DNA from: Bugula neritina
Taxonomy: Eukaryota; Bryozoa; Gymnolaemata; Cheilostomatida; Bugulidae
NCBI GenBank assembly: GCA_964035545.1
Contig: OZ037765.1
Coordinates: 9,728,698 to 9,792,697, forward strand
Length of the DNA: 64,000 nt
Direction: 5' to 3'
The notes below the pieces were generated by a model, which had not been told where the DNA came from, ran no database searches, and saw only the letters and a program-made list of their open reading frames with translations. This document shows, piece after piece, positions 32,936-45,433 of the stretch. The translations under genes and the position numbers were made by a program. Positions within the stretch are counted from its first letter, which is position 1, and every line of letters begins with the position of its first letter.

Positions 32936-35590
32936 TTAAAGATCAGTTTGGGGTCTATTGGCAATCCATTTCTGTATGTTTGGAAGAGCTGTTACCCTCT
33001 GAACTAGTTCATATACACCTTTGTGTGCTTTGATAGCCTCCAAACCAGGTCCATCCTTATACTGCTCCAGCAATGACACGGTCACAAGATCAGCCATGGA
33101 AACCTGTACACATGCAGATAGTGGTAGAATGTTGCCTAATGAACAATTTGTAAATTATGTTTAGAAAATTATAATTTGCTCTAATATTGAACAAATAAAC
33201 ACTTTTTAGTTGCCTTTTTCATAATTTGCTAATACTTTGTGATGTGCAAACAGATTAAAAAGTATTTCATATTTAATGTAGTAAAATACATTATAATATA
33301 CTCTGACATAAAACACTAAGAAGCATATAATATAGCTCTACTGGCTTTTATAGTTGTGAGAATATGAAGTTCATTTGAATATAATCCAATTCTAACTGCA
33401 AACCGAGTAAATTTTTAGCAGAAATGAAATAGAAATAAGAATTAAAATGAAGTAGCTTTTTATTTGCAAGAAAAGTTACTTTTGGAAAATAACATAGAAC
33501 CAGCTAACCAAAATGTTTTTGAGGCTGGCTGGGTTTCATATAAATGAATAGTCATTTATCAGATATATAGTTTTTTTCAGGTTTATAATTGAATTGTATA
33601 TATAGGTCTATATGCTATATATCTCAAGCTTTATAATGGTGCCAAAATTGTCAGCTGCCAAACCCAATTTTCTGTGATTACCTTCACTGTCAGAGCTTTT
33701 CAGCATCTATTTGGGTAATATGCATTGATGCCACTAACAACAGAAATATTTTTGGTTGTGAATTTTTATTGCTGCCAAAATGCCACATTTTTTGTTTTTA
33801 TATTATATGTTACCTTTTTCCCAACTAGCCAATCTTTTCCACCAGACAACCTGCCAGCCAACAACTTCAAAAGTTTTGGTAGAGATACAGAAAAGTATTC
33901 TTTAAACATCTCAGCCTAAATAAAGCATGCATGTATTACAATAGTCACACAAGTTGTGCTTATGTTATACAAGATTATTTTCCTTTTTATTTGTAGTAAT
34001 TAATATAACTTTAAATTAAAGCTATTTTCTTTTATCTTTGAAAATACTCAAAAGTAATTTTTTATGCTGCTGAAGCACGTTGTGAATGGTATATATACGT
34101 CACTGTATGTAATACTCTCAGTGCCATTTAACTAATTTGAAATGGACATGTATTGAAAATTTCACCATTTTTTTGCAAATTGAACACTTTTTTAAAATTA
34201 GACTTGTTAATATAATGTTAAAGCAAGCATATACAAATAAAAGATGTATAATATATGTTATTCATGAAAAGCAGCATAAGCATAATTCAACATTTTCAAA
34301 AATTATTCGCTTAGTACTCCAATGTTTTACATGTTTGTTACTGCATTCTGTTGGGATGTTCTTAAGTGCAAGAAGTTACTTCATATATCTTATATTTTAA
34401 TTATGATAAAATGTGCTTAATACACTCAAAATACAATAATATTGTTAGTACATTAAATCTCCAGTAATGGGGGTATGATCAATGTCTATTTATAACAGTT
34501 AAATGACGAAATTGCAGTGTATACACAAATAGTACCTATCTTAGTTTCTAGTTTAAAACATTCTACCTAGCTGCTTATACCTGTTTGTCCTTATCTTCAC
34601 AAAAAGCAGCTTTTACAGAGGCATTGAATGCATCTTGTGTACACTCCCAAATCATATGGATTAATGCAGCTTCAATGTTATTGCAACCAATAAGACCTAA
34701 AAAAGAAAGATAATTTCAATTTGATGATTTAATTCACCCATTTTACTGTTTTTGTAAGTATATTATCTTGTATAGTTATGGCTCAGTTGTATTCAGCTAA
34801 ATGAGTGTCTAATGTACATATCAGTGCAACAGTATTTTCCTCATGACAAACTTTCTATTTCAGATAAATACTAGGAGTGCTACCAGTTGAATGACCCTGA
34901 GGTCAATATTGTAAATTAGAGGTAATAAAACCAAGTAAACTGATGTCTTCACATTTAGTGCCAAACATATTATTGGAGTGCTTTAACCAAGTTGTTTTCT
35001 TTGCTTCAACTATAAGTTTTATAATCAGTATACATTATTTGTTAGGATAATTCATTCCAGCACCAGATATTTTTTATAGATGCAATAGCTGTACTAACAA
35101 CTTCATCTTACAAGTTAAAGCAATGAGCATTCACACAGCTCAAGCAAAGAAGGTGATAAACTTTCTTTAAAAATACATGATAGTTTAATGAGTTAAGTGG
35201 AGGTAACATAGTTACCATATTCTCTGGCGACATACAGAGCTATAGCTCCAGAAGTAGCTACTGATTGACCATCAGATTCCAAATAAGGCAAAGAACCAAT
35301 TGGAGTGCCTGTAGAATGCAAGAACATACTAGATTGGTATGCAATCTACTAACAAAGCTTCAAGGAGTACATACAAAATAATCGATTGATAAATGAAGCC
35401 ATTATTTGAATCTCAAGAACACAGATTTAGAACTGATGCTAGATGACTTACTTGGTTTAACAGATGGCCAGTCTGCAAACTCTATTCTCTTATCCTCCCA
35501 TTTAGCACCTCCTTGAACTAAAATCCATCGGATCTGTTCAGCACGTCCTCTGCCATTGAAGTATACCAACTTAACATTAGAAGGTGCCAT
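32936..35590 (-). CDS. Sigma-class glutathione S-transferase, cytosolic
   Basis: GST of the sigma (S) class, conjugating glutathione to electrophiles or acting on prostaglandin-type substrates in the cytosol. Exons: 35590-35452, 35308-35216, 34696-34581, 33915-33814 and 33103-32936, giving 205 residues, the usual length. The N-terminal thioredoxin-like domain has [18 protein letters not shown] with the catalytic Tyr (about residue 10), then GSLPYLESDGQSVATSGAIA with the cis-Pro and the Ser that contacts glutathione. The all-helical C-terminal domain ends IQKWIANRPQTD. There is no signal peptide. It is the first of three tandem paralogues on this strand. Exons of 93, 116 and 102 bp are identical in length in all three. 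Confidence 0.95.
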
Positions 35591-37643
35591 TTTGTTTAAT
35601 AGTCTGATGCACTACGTCCACTCCCCAACAGTTTACACTAACTGACAAGTCTTGAAATCAGCTTATTGTAATCTGATATATCAGCAGATTTGGTGATACT
35701 GAGCAAAACTATCATGCTTGATATAATATATTTCTCTTATACTTTCTGCAAACAGCAAAACCAAACTACGCAAATATTTTGGGACTTATTGATATGCAAT
35801 GGTATAGATATGCCTAGCTACAACACCTTAGGTTGCTTTGGTTGGCATGCTTGTTTTAGTATGTGGGCATTTGTTATGTTTGTATTTAGATAGAAATGAT
35901 TATGACAACCAGTTTTTTATCAATTAATGTAAATATTTGTCTTTTCAAAGCCTTTTTATACAAGCTAATGATAATCAATCTAATACCTATATTGGCTGAA
36001 TGGGTAGTTTAGGGGTGGGTACAGTTTACAAACACATTTTATGTCAACTTTTTGAAATTCACAGTTGGTTTAAGGTCATACTTTTCATTTTCTGGCTCTT
36101 TGCCAGGTGCTTTATGTTCTATATGAACAATGTTCCACTGATAGCTCGAACAGGTCGAATGTCACAGGAACAAAAAAAATATGAAAAGATAAAGAAACTT
36201 ATGTTCTCCAATATACTTTTTTATTTTTTTCAAAAGCCAATTCATGTTTAAGTTATAGCTTGTTGAAAAACATAGTCCCCCTTCCACATTCTTTTCAATT
36301 TATACGCTCCTGACTTGTTATTGTGTCTCAATATGCCTTGTATTTGAGTGCTTGTTAGTCTCGCTTCACTAACTTTGCCTATACTTCACAAGTGCCAGTG
36401 CTGCTGGCTCAAAAGCTAAATGTTATAAACTGTCAGCTAAAACCCAATCTTGTATTCCTAGGTTGGTTGGCCTAAATAAAACAATAGTCAAATCATGATT
36501 TCATGTTTTAAAAATTTACTCTATTCTAACCTGCTGCCTAGCTAGTTCTATTTTTGATGTATAATTACAAAATTTGTGATACATTTTTTTGGCAACCATG
36601 TGATTTATAAAATGCAGTAATGGTACTTACAATATTATATTATTATCATTATAATATATTATATAGTATTATGTGTGTTTTTATTATACTGCATAATATC
36701 TATTTTATTATTGTTGTTGTGCAAACAAGTGCAATTAACCTAGTTTTCAAAATGTACCTCTAAATTATCAGAATATCAGTTTAGATATTTTCATGCTTTG
36801 TAAGGTAAACCTAAAAAAAGAGGCTGTATTCCCAAAGTAAAGGGTGTTGAACTATGAACTATATTAGATTAGCCACTCTGCTACCAAGTGCATCAGTATA
36901 ATATTATATGAATAGCTCTGATGCTTTGTTTCCGGTGGCTGGCTGCGATATGATAACTTGGCCAACTTCCAAGAGTTTAAAATTGGCGCAATTATTCAAG
37001 AGGTTACATACTGCACAGAGCTAGCAGTGATAGTAACCGTGCTATTGGCAGTACTTATTACAACTGCCAGCATATAAGCTGCATTGTAGAATGCCGTTGG
37101 GGTAGGCTATTAAAACCAAATTCTGCTCTCTAATATACCTAAGACACAATGCAGCAACATAATTGTTCATTTCAAATTACATTGCCACCCTTACATGAGC
37201 TGTGGGCTTCATAAAGATTCATATGATTAGAGATTTATGCTATAGGCTAGCTATGATGAAAATAACACACCATTGTCAAAGTTAACTTCAAGTATGTTGT
37301 TTTCCAGAAACTCAGTAATGTCCATTTATCTCTCGCATACAAATACTTATGTAATAGCATACAGTTTAAGTTTTATTTTAGAGCACATCTGCAAACTCTA
37401 CAATAAGAGCTTGCTTTACCAGTCTATTTCAGACCTGTTTTTGTAGCTAGTAATACGCAAGCTACTTATTTTTAAACTTTTGGGTTATTTGTTCAAAACC
37501 ATTAGCTTTGCTAGTAACCCGAGACTATTGCAACAGTTGACTGCTATCAACATGAATTGACAGCCTAATAATTATAACCCGTTTGCGCGCGAAATATTTA
37601 TGTAATGATACTGACTCATATAGTGCGCGTCTCATTATCGATG

Positions 37644-37715
37644 ACTGCGTGGTCCAGAGGTTAGAGGCGTCAGCGACGAGTTAGTTGGTCATGGTTCAAC
37701 CCTGTTTTGTTGCAA
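37644..37715 (+). other. tRNA-like fragment (SINE head or tRNA pseudogene)
   Basis: The A-box-like TGGTCCAGAGG and B-box GGTTCAACCC are about 30 bp apart, as in a tRNA. I could not fold a convincing complete cloverleaf. It resembles the heads of the two SINEs in layout but not closely in sequence. Confidence 0.4.
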
Positions 37716-39225
37716 TTTTTTTTGTCAATTTATGCAAATCCTACGCATGTATAATAAATATGGCTATAAGTGTAAAGTTTTTTTTTAACTTTTGTTCAAC
37801 AGTAAGACAACATACATGCATAATAATTAGATACTGAACGCTGGACTAAACCTTAAATTGATCTTATAGAATACAATGTACTTAAAATAATCATATGTGA
37901 ATTAGAGAAACTGAAAGTACACCTGCTGCGCTATAGACAGACCTTTACTGACAAGACTGCAAAGTGAAGTGATTTAGCTGAAATTAACTCTGCCAAACAA
38001 ACAAAGAATTATGTTGTGCTGAGGCATTTTCAATATATTATTGTAACATAGTGAGATGATTCAGCTAAGTGCTAATGTAAAACAGGGAACATTATCTTGG
38101 CAGAAATCCAATAGATTGCCAATTTGTGCGAGAGGGTCCTATATGTTATTGTGATAGCGCAGAGCGGCAAACGTACTAGGAATGTTATAATTAGTCACAG
38201 GAGCGTAGCTAGAACCACCATATGAAGAATTTAGAAAATTGCAGTGAAACTTGCAAAATGGTGTATGTTTTTACCAAATTGTGAAGAGCATAAACAGAAT
38301 TTCAAAAAACAAAGAAAGTATATTAGAGAAAACATATCAAGGAATGTCAAGTTTAACTTTTAGACTTTATAAAATGAATCCCCTGTGCTACAGCAGTGGA
38401 ACATGGAGGGTATAAAATTTTACTTATTATGCAACAACTTTCTCAGAAAATTTTTTATTGAAAAATTAAAAAAGTATATGAAAGAGGAATGCAAGAGCTA
38501 TCTTTCCATGTAAAATTTGTTAATGTGAGACAAAAACTGTTCGAGCTATCCCCTGGAAACCGTTTATATATAACATAAAGTAGTGCTTGAATCTGGAAAG
38601 TAATGACCTTAAACTAACTGTGTTAAAACCAAGTAAAGTTTTGAAAACCAGAGTGAATAATTCTTTTAACTTAAAAGTTGTTTTTTGGTATATGGTAGAC
38701 CATTATAAAATTTTTCTTTATTTTATTAAGCCAATGTGTGCCTACAAAACACACTATCAAAGTGCATGAAGCACTTGGATGGGCTGATTTGAAATCCACC
38801 CCTTAAACTTGAGAGGCGTTATAGTATGAATAAAGGGTAAAATGCTTAATCATAGTTTAAACTTAGAAAAATTTGCTTTGTAATCTTTAACACAGCAGAT
38901 TTCATAAGTGTAAAAATACCCTTGCATGGCATTTTCAGTTCTAACCTGCATAATCATTGTTCAACAAAAACAGTTTATTGTATAAAAATTATCAAAATAT
39001 TAATATGGCAGAGCCTTTTTTATTAGAACAGTATTAGGCTGTCCGAGATAAAAATATTCTAAGCGTAACCTTATGTTAAAACAACTTTCATTTTGCTGTC
39101 AATAAATATATATTGTTTTGTATTACAAATTCTAATGAAGTTAGCTTATTTACCATAATTATGTTTATATTGCAAAATACTAAACAACACCGTATATTTA
39201 TAGTACTTGCCTGCTGTTGCTATAC

Positions 39226-39286
39226 ACACACACACACGCACGCACGCACACACGCGCACGCGCACGCACACGCACACGCACACATA
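39226..39286. repeat. CA/CG dinucleotide microsatellite
   Basis: About 60 bp of mixed (AC)n and (GC)n: ACACACACACACGCACGCAC and continuing. Confidence 0.95.
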
Positions 39287-40146
39287 GTGCCACATCTATA
39301 CTAGTAACTATGAGCTGAATCATTACACAATAAACCGTTTCCACGTTAAATGTGCTTATACAAAAGTAACACAAATTTAATTAAATGACTAATACCTTCA
39401 AAATAAAAAAGATAAACTCGATTTAGTTTTGGATGAAAAGTGTTATTTGATGGGTCACGTACCTTTACATCATCAATTTATTATTTTTGAAAAACTCACT
39501 CTTGTAACCTAACTGAAACTAGCCAGCATTAATTTCCAATGAAATAAATATTCATATAAAAGAAGCTTATATATAAACTTTCTTTATGAACTTAATTTTC
39601 CTTGCTTGGCAGAATAAATGTATTCCACAGCGAACACCAGAAAGCATATTGTACTTGGAATCTAATTACTAGTTATCAAAATTTTATTCTGATTCTTATA
39701 GATTTTATTAAATTATAATGACAACATTATTTTCTATCTCTCATTACAAGCTTAAATGATACCAAATTGTTTGTGTAGTAATTTCACAATGCTGCAAAGC
39801 AAGCAAAGCGGCCTAGGCAAAATTTATATCTATAAACCTATATAATAAAATGTTGACAGTCAATAATAGAAAGGTTGCAGCGAAATATCATATTTGCAGC
39901 TGTTTATGATGCTTAAAACATCTCAAGTCTCAACAAAAATTTTCTTAGCGCACAATTTGGTTTGGTAGCTTCAACTGCATATTTTACTGGCACTCAATGA
40001 GTCATAAATCTAAATTTTTGCAGAGAAACAAAAGGGGACTTGCGTATTGCATTATATAACTTGTAACTTTATTGAATATGTTATTAAAACTGTGTAATAT
40101 CATGATTTCATTTTATTATAAATCTAAAGTTGATGAAAAACTGGTT

Positions 40147-42786
40147 TTAGTAATCGTTGTATGGTCGATGGGCAATCCAGTTCTTGATTCTAGGTAATTC
40201 CTTGACCTTCTTAGTGAGAGCTGAAAGTGTAGGAGAATTTTTCACAGCTTCGGCAGCTTTTCCGGTCTGAGTATCCAGCAAACTGGCAGTTACAATATCA
40301 GCAGCTGTCAGCTAAAAACAAAAAACTTGTGTGTGTTAAGGTAATGTGCAAACATCTCAAATATTTGCATTTCACATATGTCTATATGTTTTTTTAAGTT
40401 GAAGTGAAACTGCTGACTGAAATAATAAAAGTGTTATTTAACAAACATGATCATTTTGCATTCAATAGCTTTGTCTGGTTTAAAAAATTTCTATATTGGC
40501 ACATATGCCCAAAGGTAACTTTGTTTATGCCAAACTTTTTTTACTATATTATACTTTACCTTATTTCCCACTAGCCATTCTTGACCATCTTTCAATCTGT
40601 TTTCTAGGAATTTAGTTAGTATTGGGAATCTACCATTGTCGTAATCATTCTGTCTTTGAATCTACAAAAATATCTTTTATAGAACTCAGTTGTTTTATGG
40701 GTAAAAATGGATATTTACTGTGACAATATATTAGAGATATGGCTCTAATAATTATTTAGTTAAAATATTATAAATGTTTATAATATACTTGTTTACATAA
40801 CCACATAACCTATCAGCAAATATTCTAGTGAATTGACAATTTATAGGTATAGGAACAGTCACATCACATTACCCTGGTTGGGTTGTCAGGAGCAAATCTT
40901 ATATTAACTTGATCATTAAAAGCTTCCTGCACAGTCTGCCAAACCATGTGAACTTCAGCAGCTTCCAATTCGTTAGATCCTACTAAATCTACAAAATAGA
41001 AAAAATAAATTAAAGTATTTTATAACCATAATATGCTCTAAAGCCTTATACTCAGTTATATCACTAGACATTACTAGTGAGCCTGCAATATATTAGCTTA
41101 AAGCGTTCAAATTACAAATGTCTCAAATGTAGTAACCTTTATTGCTTTCTTAAAAAAGTAATGAAAATGAAAATAATATTTATTTTAGTCCGAACAACAA
41201 ACACTATATCAGTGATTGGTCGGGAGCTACAATAGTATTTCCCAGAGAAGATGTTACTGCTAACCTACACTCTGCATAATGTTCTGGTACTAATAAGTAA
41301 TAAGTAATGTTAAGGTTCACTCTTGTAGAGCTTATATGTATAGCAAAATGCTCAGTAAAAGCATGCTATTAGATAGCTATAAAATTTCACTTTTACTGTC
41401 ATATAATGAGTTATCATCAACGCTGAGCTAGCAAGAATAATGATAAAATAACAATTCTCTATATAGAATTATTAACCATCGCAAAAAATAAACTGAATCC
41501 AGTCTGCAAATCATGAGCAGTAGAACACTTACTGAGCTCTCTAGCCAGATACATGGCAACAGCAGCAGACTGTCCCAGTGTGACATTCTCTACTTCTAAG
41601 AAGGGCAACTGGCCAAGTATTGTCACTGTAACGGCATTCAAAAATATAATGTAGTTAAAGGAAGTTAGCTGGTTCAATGATTATATTAAAAAATGTTTTG
41701 AAAATTGTTGATATAGAAAACAGTTTTAAAAAAGTTATTAGCATTTTGTATAAGAATAATTTTTGAATTTTAGCACAACTGACTGGGTTTGATTTTAGGC
41801 CAGTCTTCCAACTTGATTCTGATATCCTCCCAGTTTGCTTCTCCCTGTTCCAGAATCCACCTGATTTGCTCTGCTCTGCCCCGTAGGTCAAAGTATGTCA
41901 ACTTGTACAATTCTACACAAAATACATATATTATTACTATTACTTCTTTTAAAATCATTACAAGATTATGAAGTGATAACTTGAGAGATATTTTTACAAG
42001 ATTGGGGTTTGTTGATTTATTTATTAATTTTTTATTTATAGCTTTAAAATGTTTCAGTTTTTTATGTCCATAAAAACTCTGTTTGCTAAATTCGAAAGTT
42101 ATCAAAGCAAACCACTATGTAACATATTACATACATGCATACAGCAACCTTTTTAATTATGAATTAATTATTTTGTATAGTTATCCTAACTGCAGGCTTT
42201 ACTATAGTTGCAAAACATTTATTTTGCCATACATAGCTACAAATATTTTTTAGTCAGTGTATAGAATACAAATATCATGTATATTTTGTATGTAGTATTT
42301 GGGAGCTTTAAAGTTACCAACCTACCTATTACAAAGACAGGTAATCTGTAAACACTTAACAAACTATGTAGAATATCAAAAGTGTCTAATAAGTGCATTA
42401 TGTAAGTATAAATAATACATTGATGTTTTTTTCTCTCATTTTGCAGAAGATATTTATAAAACACACTTTATGCTACATTAAGCAGAAAAAAATACATTTA
42501 AAGCCTTTTTTATAGCACCAAAAATGCTAAATGTAAAAAGACCTCCAATGCATGAAAACTTATATAAGTAAAAAACAATAATGATTTTCTTAAAGGAATC
42601 TTTGTTAGAACATATAATGTACTTACTTCCACACTTTTTACAAATCTTAGGACAGAGTTTTTGATAGTATACATTGTCTCTACACAAGTCTTCTCTGTAG
42701 GTACATAAGAGGTCATCTTCACAAGCTTTCGCCTGGACGAGGGCAGCAATGCCCACTAAAACTAATAAATTGAGTAAAACGTTCAT
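40147..42786 (-). CDS. Secreted ShKT-GST fusion A (signal peptide, ShKT domain, sigma-class GST)
   Basis: 254 residues from exons 42786-42627, 41912-41784, 41625-41533, 40988-40873, 40661-40560 and 40311-40147, all in phase. Exon 1 encodes a signal peptide (about residues 1-19, [17 protein letters not shown] core) and a ShKT-type domain with six Cys at 22, 28, 35, 45, 49 and 52. A phase-1 junction then joins straight to the GST fold: [20 protein letters not shown] with the catalytic Tyr, [20 protein letters not shown], and a C-terminus [13 protein letters not shown]. The GST part is full length (about 200 residues). The protein is predicted to enter the secretory pathway; no retention signal or membrane helix is seen. 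AATAAA lies about 30 nt past the stop. The function of the fused domain is not known to me. Confidence 0.88.
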
Positions 42787-45433
42787 GGTGTGTGCAACAG
42801 CGCGTACTGGTCAAGCTGTTACAGGCTCCAAGCTACAGATGAGGTTGGAGATAAAATACAGCTTATATAACCTGGTTTTTACCCTCACCTAGGGGAAGAT
42901 AGTGGTCAGCAAACAACAACTTTAGCATAGTTTAGATAAGAGAGAAGCTCTCCTAATGTTTTCAACAAACATAGCTTGGGAACTAGCTCCTGGTGTTTAC
43001 AGAAAAATAGCCCAAGACTGTATGTATTTGATAATACTGTGCATATCTTATAGAAAGCTGGCTAATGTGCTGCATATGATTTCAAATACTCTTAGCATAG
43101 TTGTGTTACTTTGCACAGTCTTTTTGAGAGTTACTCCTTTCTGTAATTTATATATAATTAATGGTTTCTGCAACTTTGTTACTCCCATATCTAATTGGAT
43201 AAATGATTCAAATTCTACTACTCTAATAATTCTGACCTGATTAATCACCTTTGTGACTAGCTCTCACTTGAAGTTGTAGCTTTTCTCCAACATTCAAGAC
43301 CAATCCCGCTAATCTTTTACTTATGAATTAAATATAATTATTTTTTTTTCTATCTAAGCTATCAACTAGTTCCAATATATTGGGGCAGCCCTAAGTTTAA
43401 TGTAATCTTTAAAACTCTAGTAAATAGTTTCTAATTGACTGGGATGGGTTTACAAACTGTTGCGAACATTGAAATTATATTTAATTATAGTAGATATAAA
43501 CTTCAAAATTACTACTAGATAATAATTAATATAGACTATATAAATAGTCCTACAGAAATCACTTTTCTGTCATATAAGACTTAACTACTGGTTAAAATAC
43601 TGTGCCAATGTTACAATCACCAGGACAGTGCATTGTTTATGTCTAGAAATAGCAAAATGTCCAGGAAAATGTAATGTTATAGTACCAGGCAGTTTCAAAG
43701 TTTTAGCAAAATTATCAACTAATTAAAGGCACCCCCAAACCTAATTTGAACATTTAAATACAGCATGAAAGAAAATTTAATAGTCCAAGCTCTTAAATTT
43801 CCTAATTAGGTAATTTTGGTTTGGTTTAAATTAAACTTAATTAAAATTTTCATTAAAATGTTTATAAGAACGTAATTTCTTTTTCTACATTGTCTTAGAA
43901 TGCTGACTTTTTCTTAATGTCAACGTTTTAAAACAACGTATGAGCGCCTTTTAAATGATTGTGGTTGGCATGTAAAACGTAAAGGCTGGTATCAATTGTG
44001 CAAATGTTATTATAATCATAATGGTCAATGTTTGTTTTAAAAGATGCATAATAGCCACAACTACCACTCATAATCAACTCTAAATCCATTTGATTAGCAT
44101 GAAGCTTTTATCTTCCTTAGTGTTTCTGATAAAACTGTTTAGTGGGAGCCATCAGGTGGGGTGACATTGCAGTTTATAATCTAATTTTATTTTTAGCCTA
44201 ATTAAACCCATGTGCCCACGTTTAGTGAGTTGGTAGAAAAATTGTAAATTGGAAAATAATTATTTTACCAATTAGGCCTACAATGGTTACTAATATTACT
44301 CTGTTAAACAATACAAAAGTTGCGCAAATTTTTATTTATGATTTATGCAATAAAATAAAGGGAGATAAAAATGCCTGTTCTCTCCCCCATCTCCACTTTA
44401 TTCTGATTGTTCATGCTACAATCTTTATGCAGAGCTAACAATAATTATACATTACTTGACTCTAGATATATTGATTTGAATGTTGCAGGAGAACATTTGG
44501 AATACTTTGAGAGAAGACTTGGAGCTAGAGTTATTAACCTTCAAGCCAGTCTTCACAGTTTCAAGCAATTTACTGTGTTGCTAACAAAAAACCTTTGGAA
44601 TGGGCCAATGGCTACACTCCATCTACTAAACCGCCAGCCTCAAAATTATACCCCAAATTCCTTTGCTTTAGTTACAAGTTTTATTAGGATTGTTGGGATC
44701 AATTTTTTAGACTACACAGCCTTCAGCTAAGCAAAGTTTGTGCTAGTGTGTATACCTGAGTGGAGGATAGAAAGTTCAATCATCAGCTAACTTATTTTCA
44801 GCAGCTCTACACAGTAAAGTTTATGTATTGTGTTGGTTAAGTTGGTTTGAATATGTTTTACTCTTTTTTAACAAAATTAAAGCCATAGCCATTATTCTTT
44901 TTTTAGTCCCATGCCTATTTTTCCATGCACATAAATATCCATCAAATGTTTTCATATCACATGAATTCACATTAAGTTATGTACTTTATTTCGCAACCAT
45001 TATAGGGCAAGCAAGAAGTTTCTATTCTTTCGAAACTGCAGTTTTATGTTTTTGCAGTACAATTATCCCTTAAACAAATATAAATAATTTTTGAATTTTT
45101 TAAGCTAGCTGTGATAACAATTTGTAAGAGCTTTTGTTGATCATTTTGAATTCAGCACTTCAAATTAATTTTTTGACTCCCAAGCTATTCTGTCTGCAAA
45201 GTTCAAATATGATTTATTGAATACCAAACAGCCACTGTATATGTGTATTAGTTATTACAGCAAGTATATATAATAGTATACATATAGGCCTACTATGACA
45301 TATATATTAAAATAACTACAGCTGCCTGCAGACCTGGTAATATAAATCCTGTTCATTTTTTATTGTTTTAGATGCAAAACTGGAAAAACCAAAGCAGACA
45401 AGAAACTAAAGCTAGCTGTAACAAAAATCATCT
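42787..45433. other. Intergenic between the two ShKT-GST genes
   Basis: AT-rich, with no gene, RNA or clear repeat recognised. It contains the presumed 5' region of fusion A and the 3' end of fusion B, whose minus-strand AATAAA is at 45364-45359. Confidence 0.55.

Larger units (their letters stand above)
35591..40146. other. Intergenic, no gene recognised
   Basis: AT-rich spacer of about 4.5 kb between two GST genes. It holds a tRNA-like fragment at about 37644-37715 and a CA/CG microsatellite at 39226-39286. AATAAA for the next gene is at 40117-40112 on the minus strand. Open frames are short and lack coding features. Confidence 0.6.

Noticed and set aside
44407-44730. 107-codon open frame between the GST fusion genes
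   Set aside because: No recognisable motif, AT-rich composition like the spacer, no splice partners seen.
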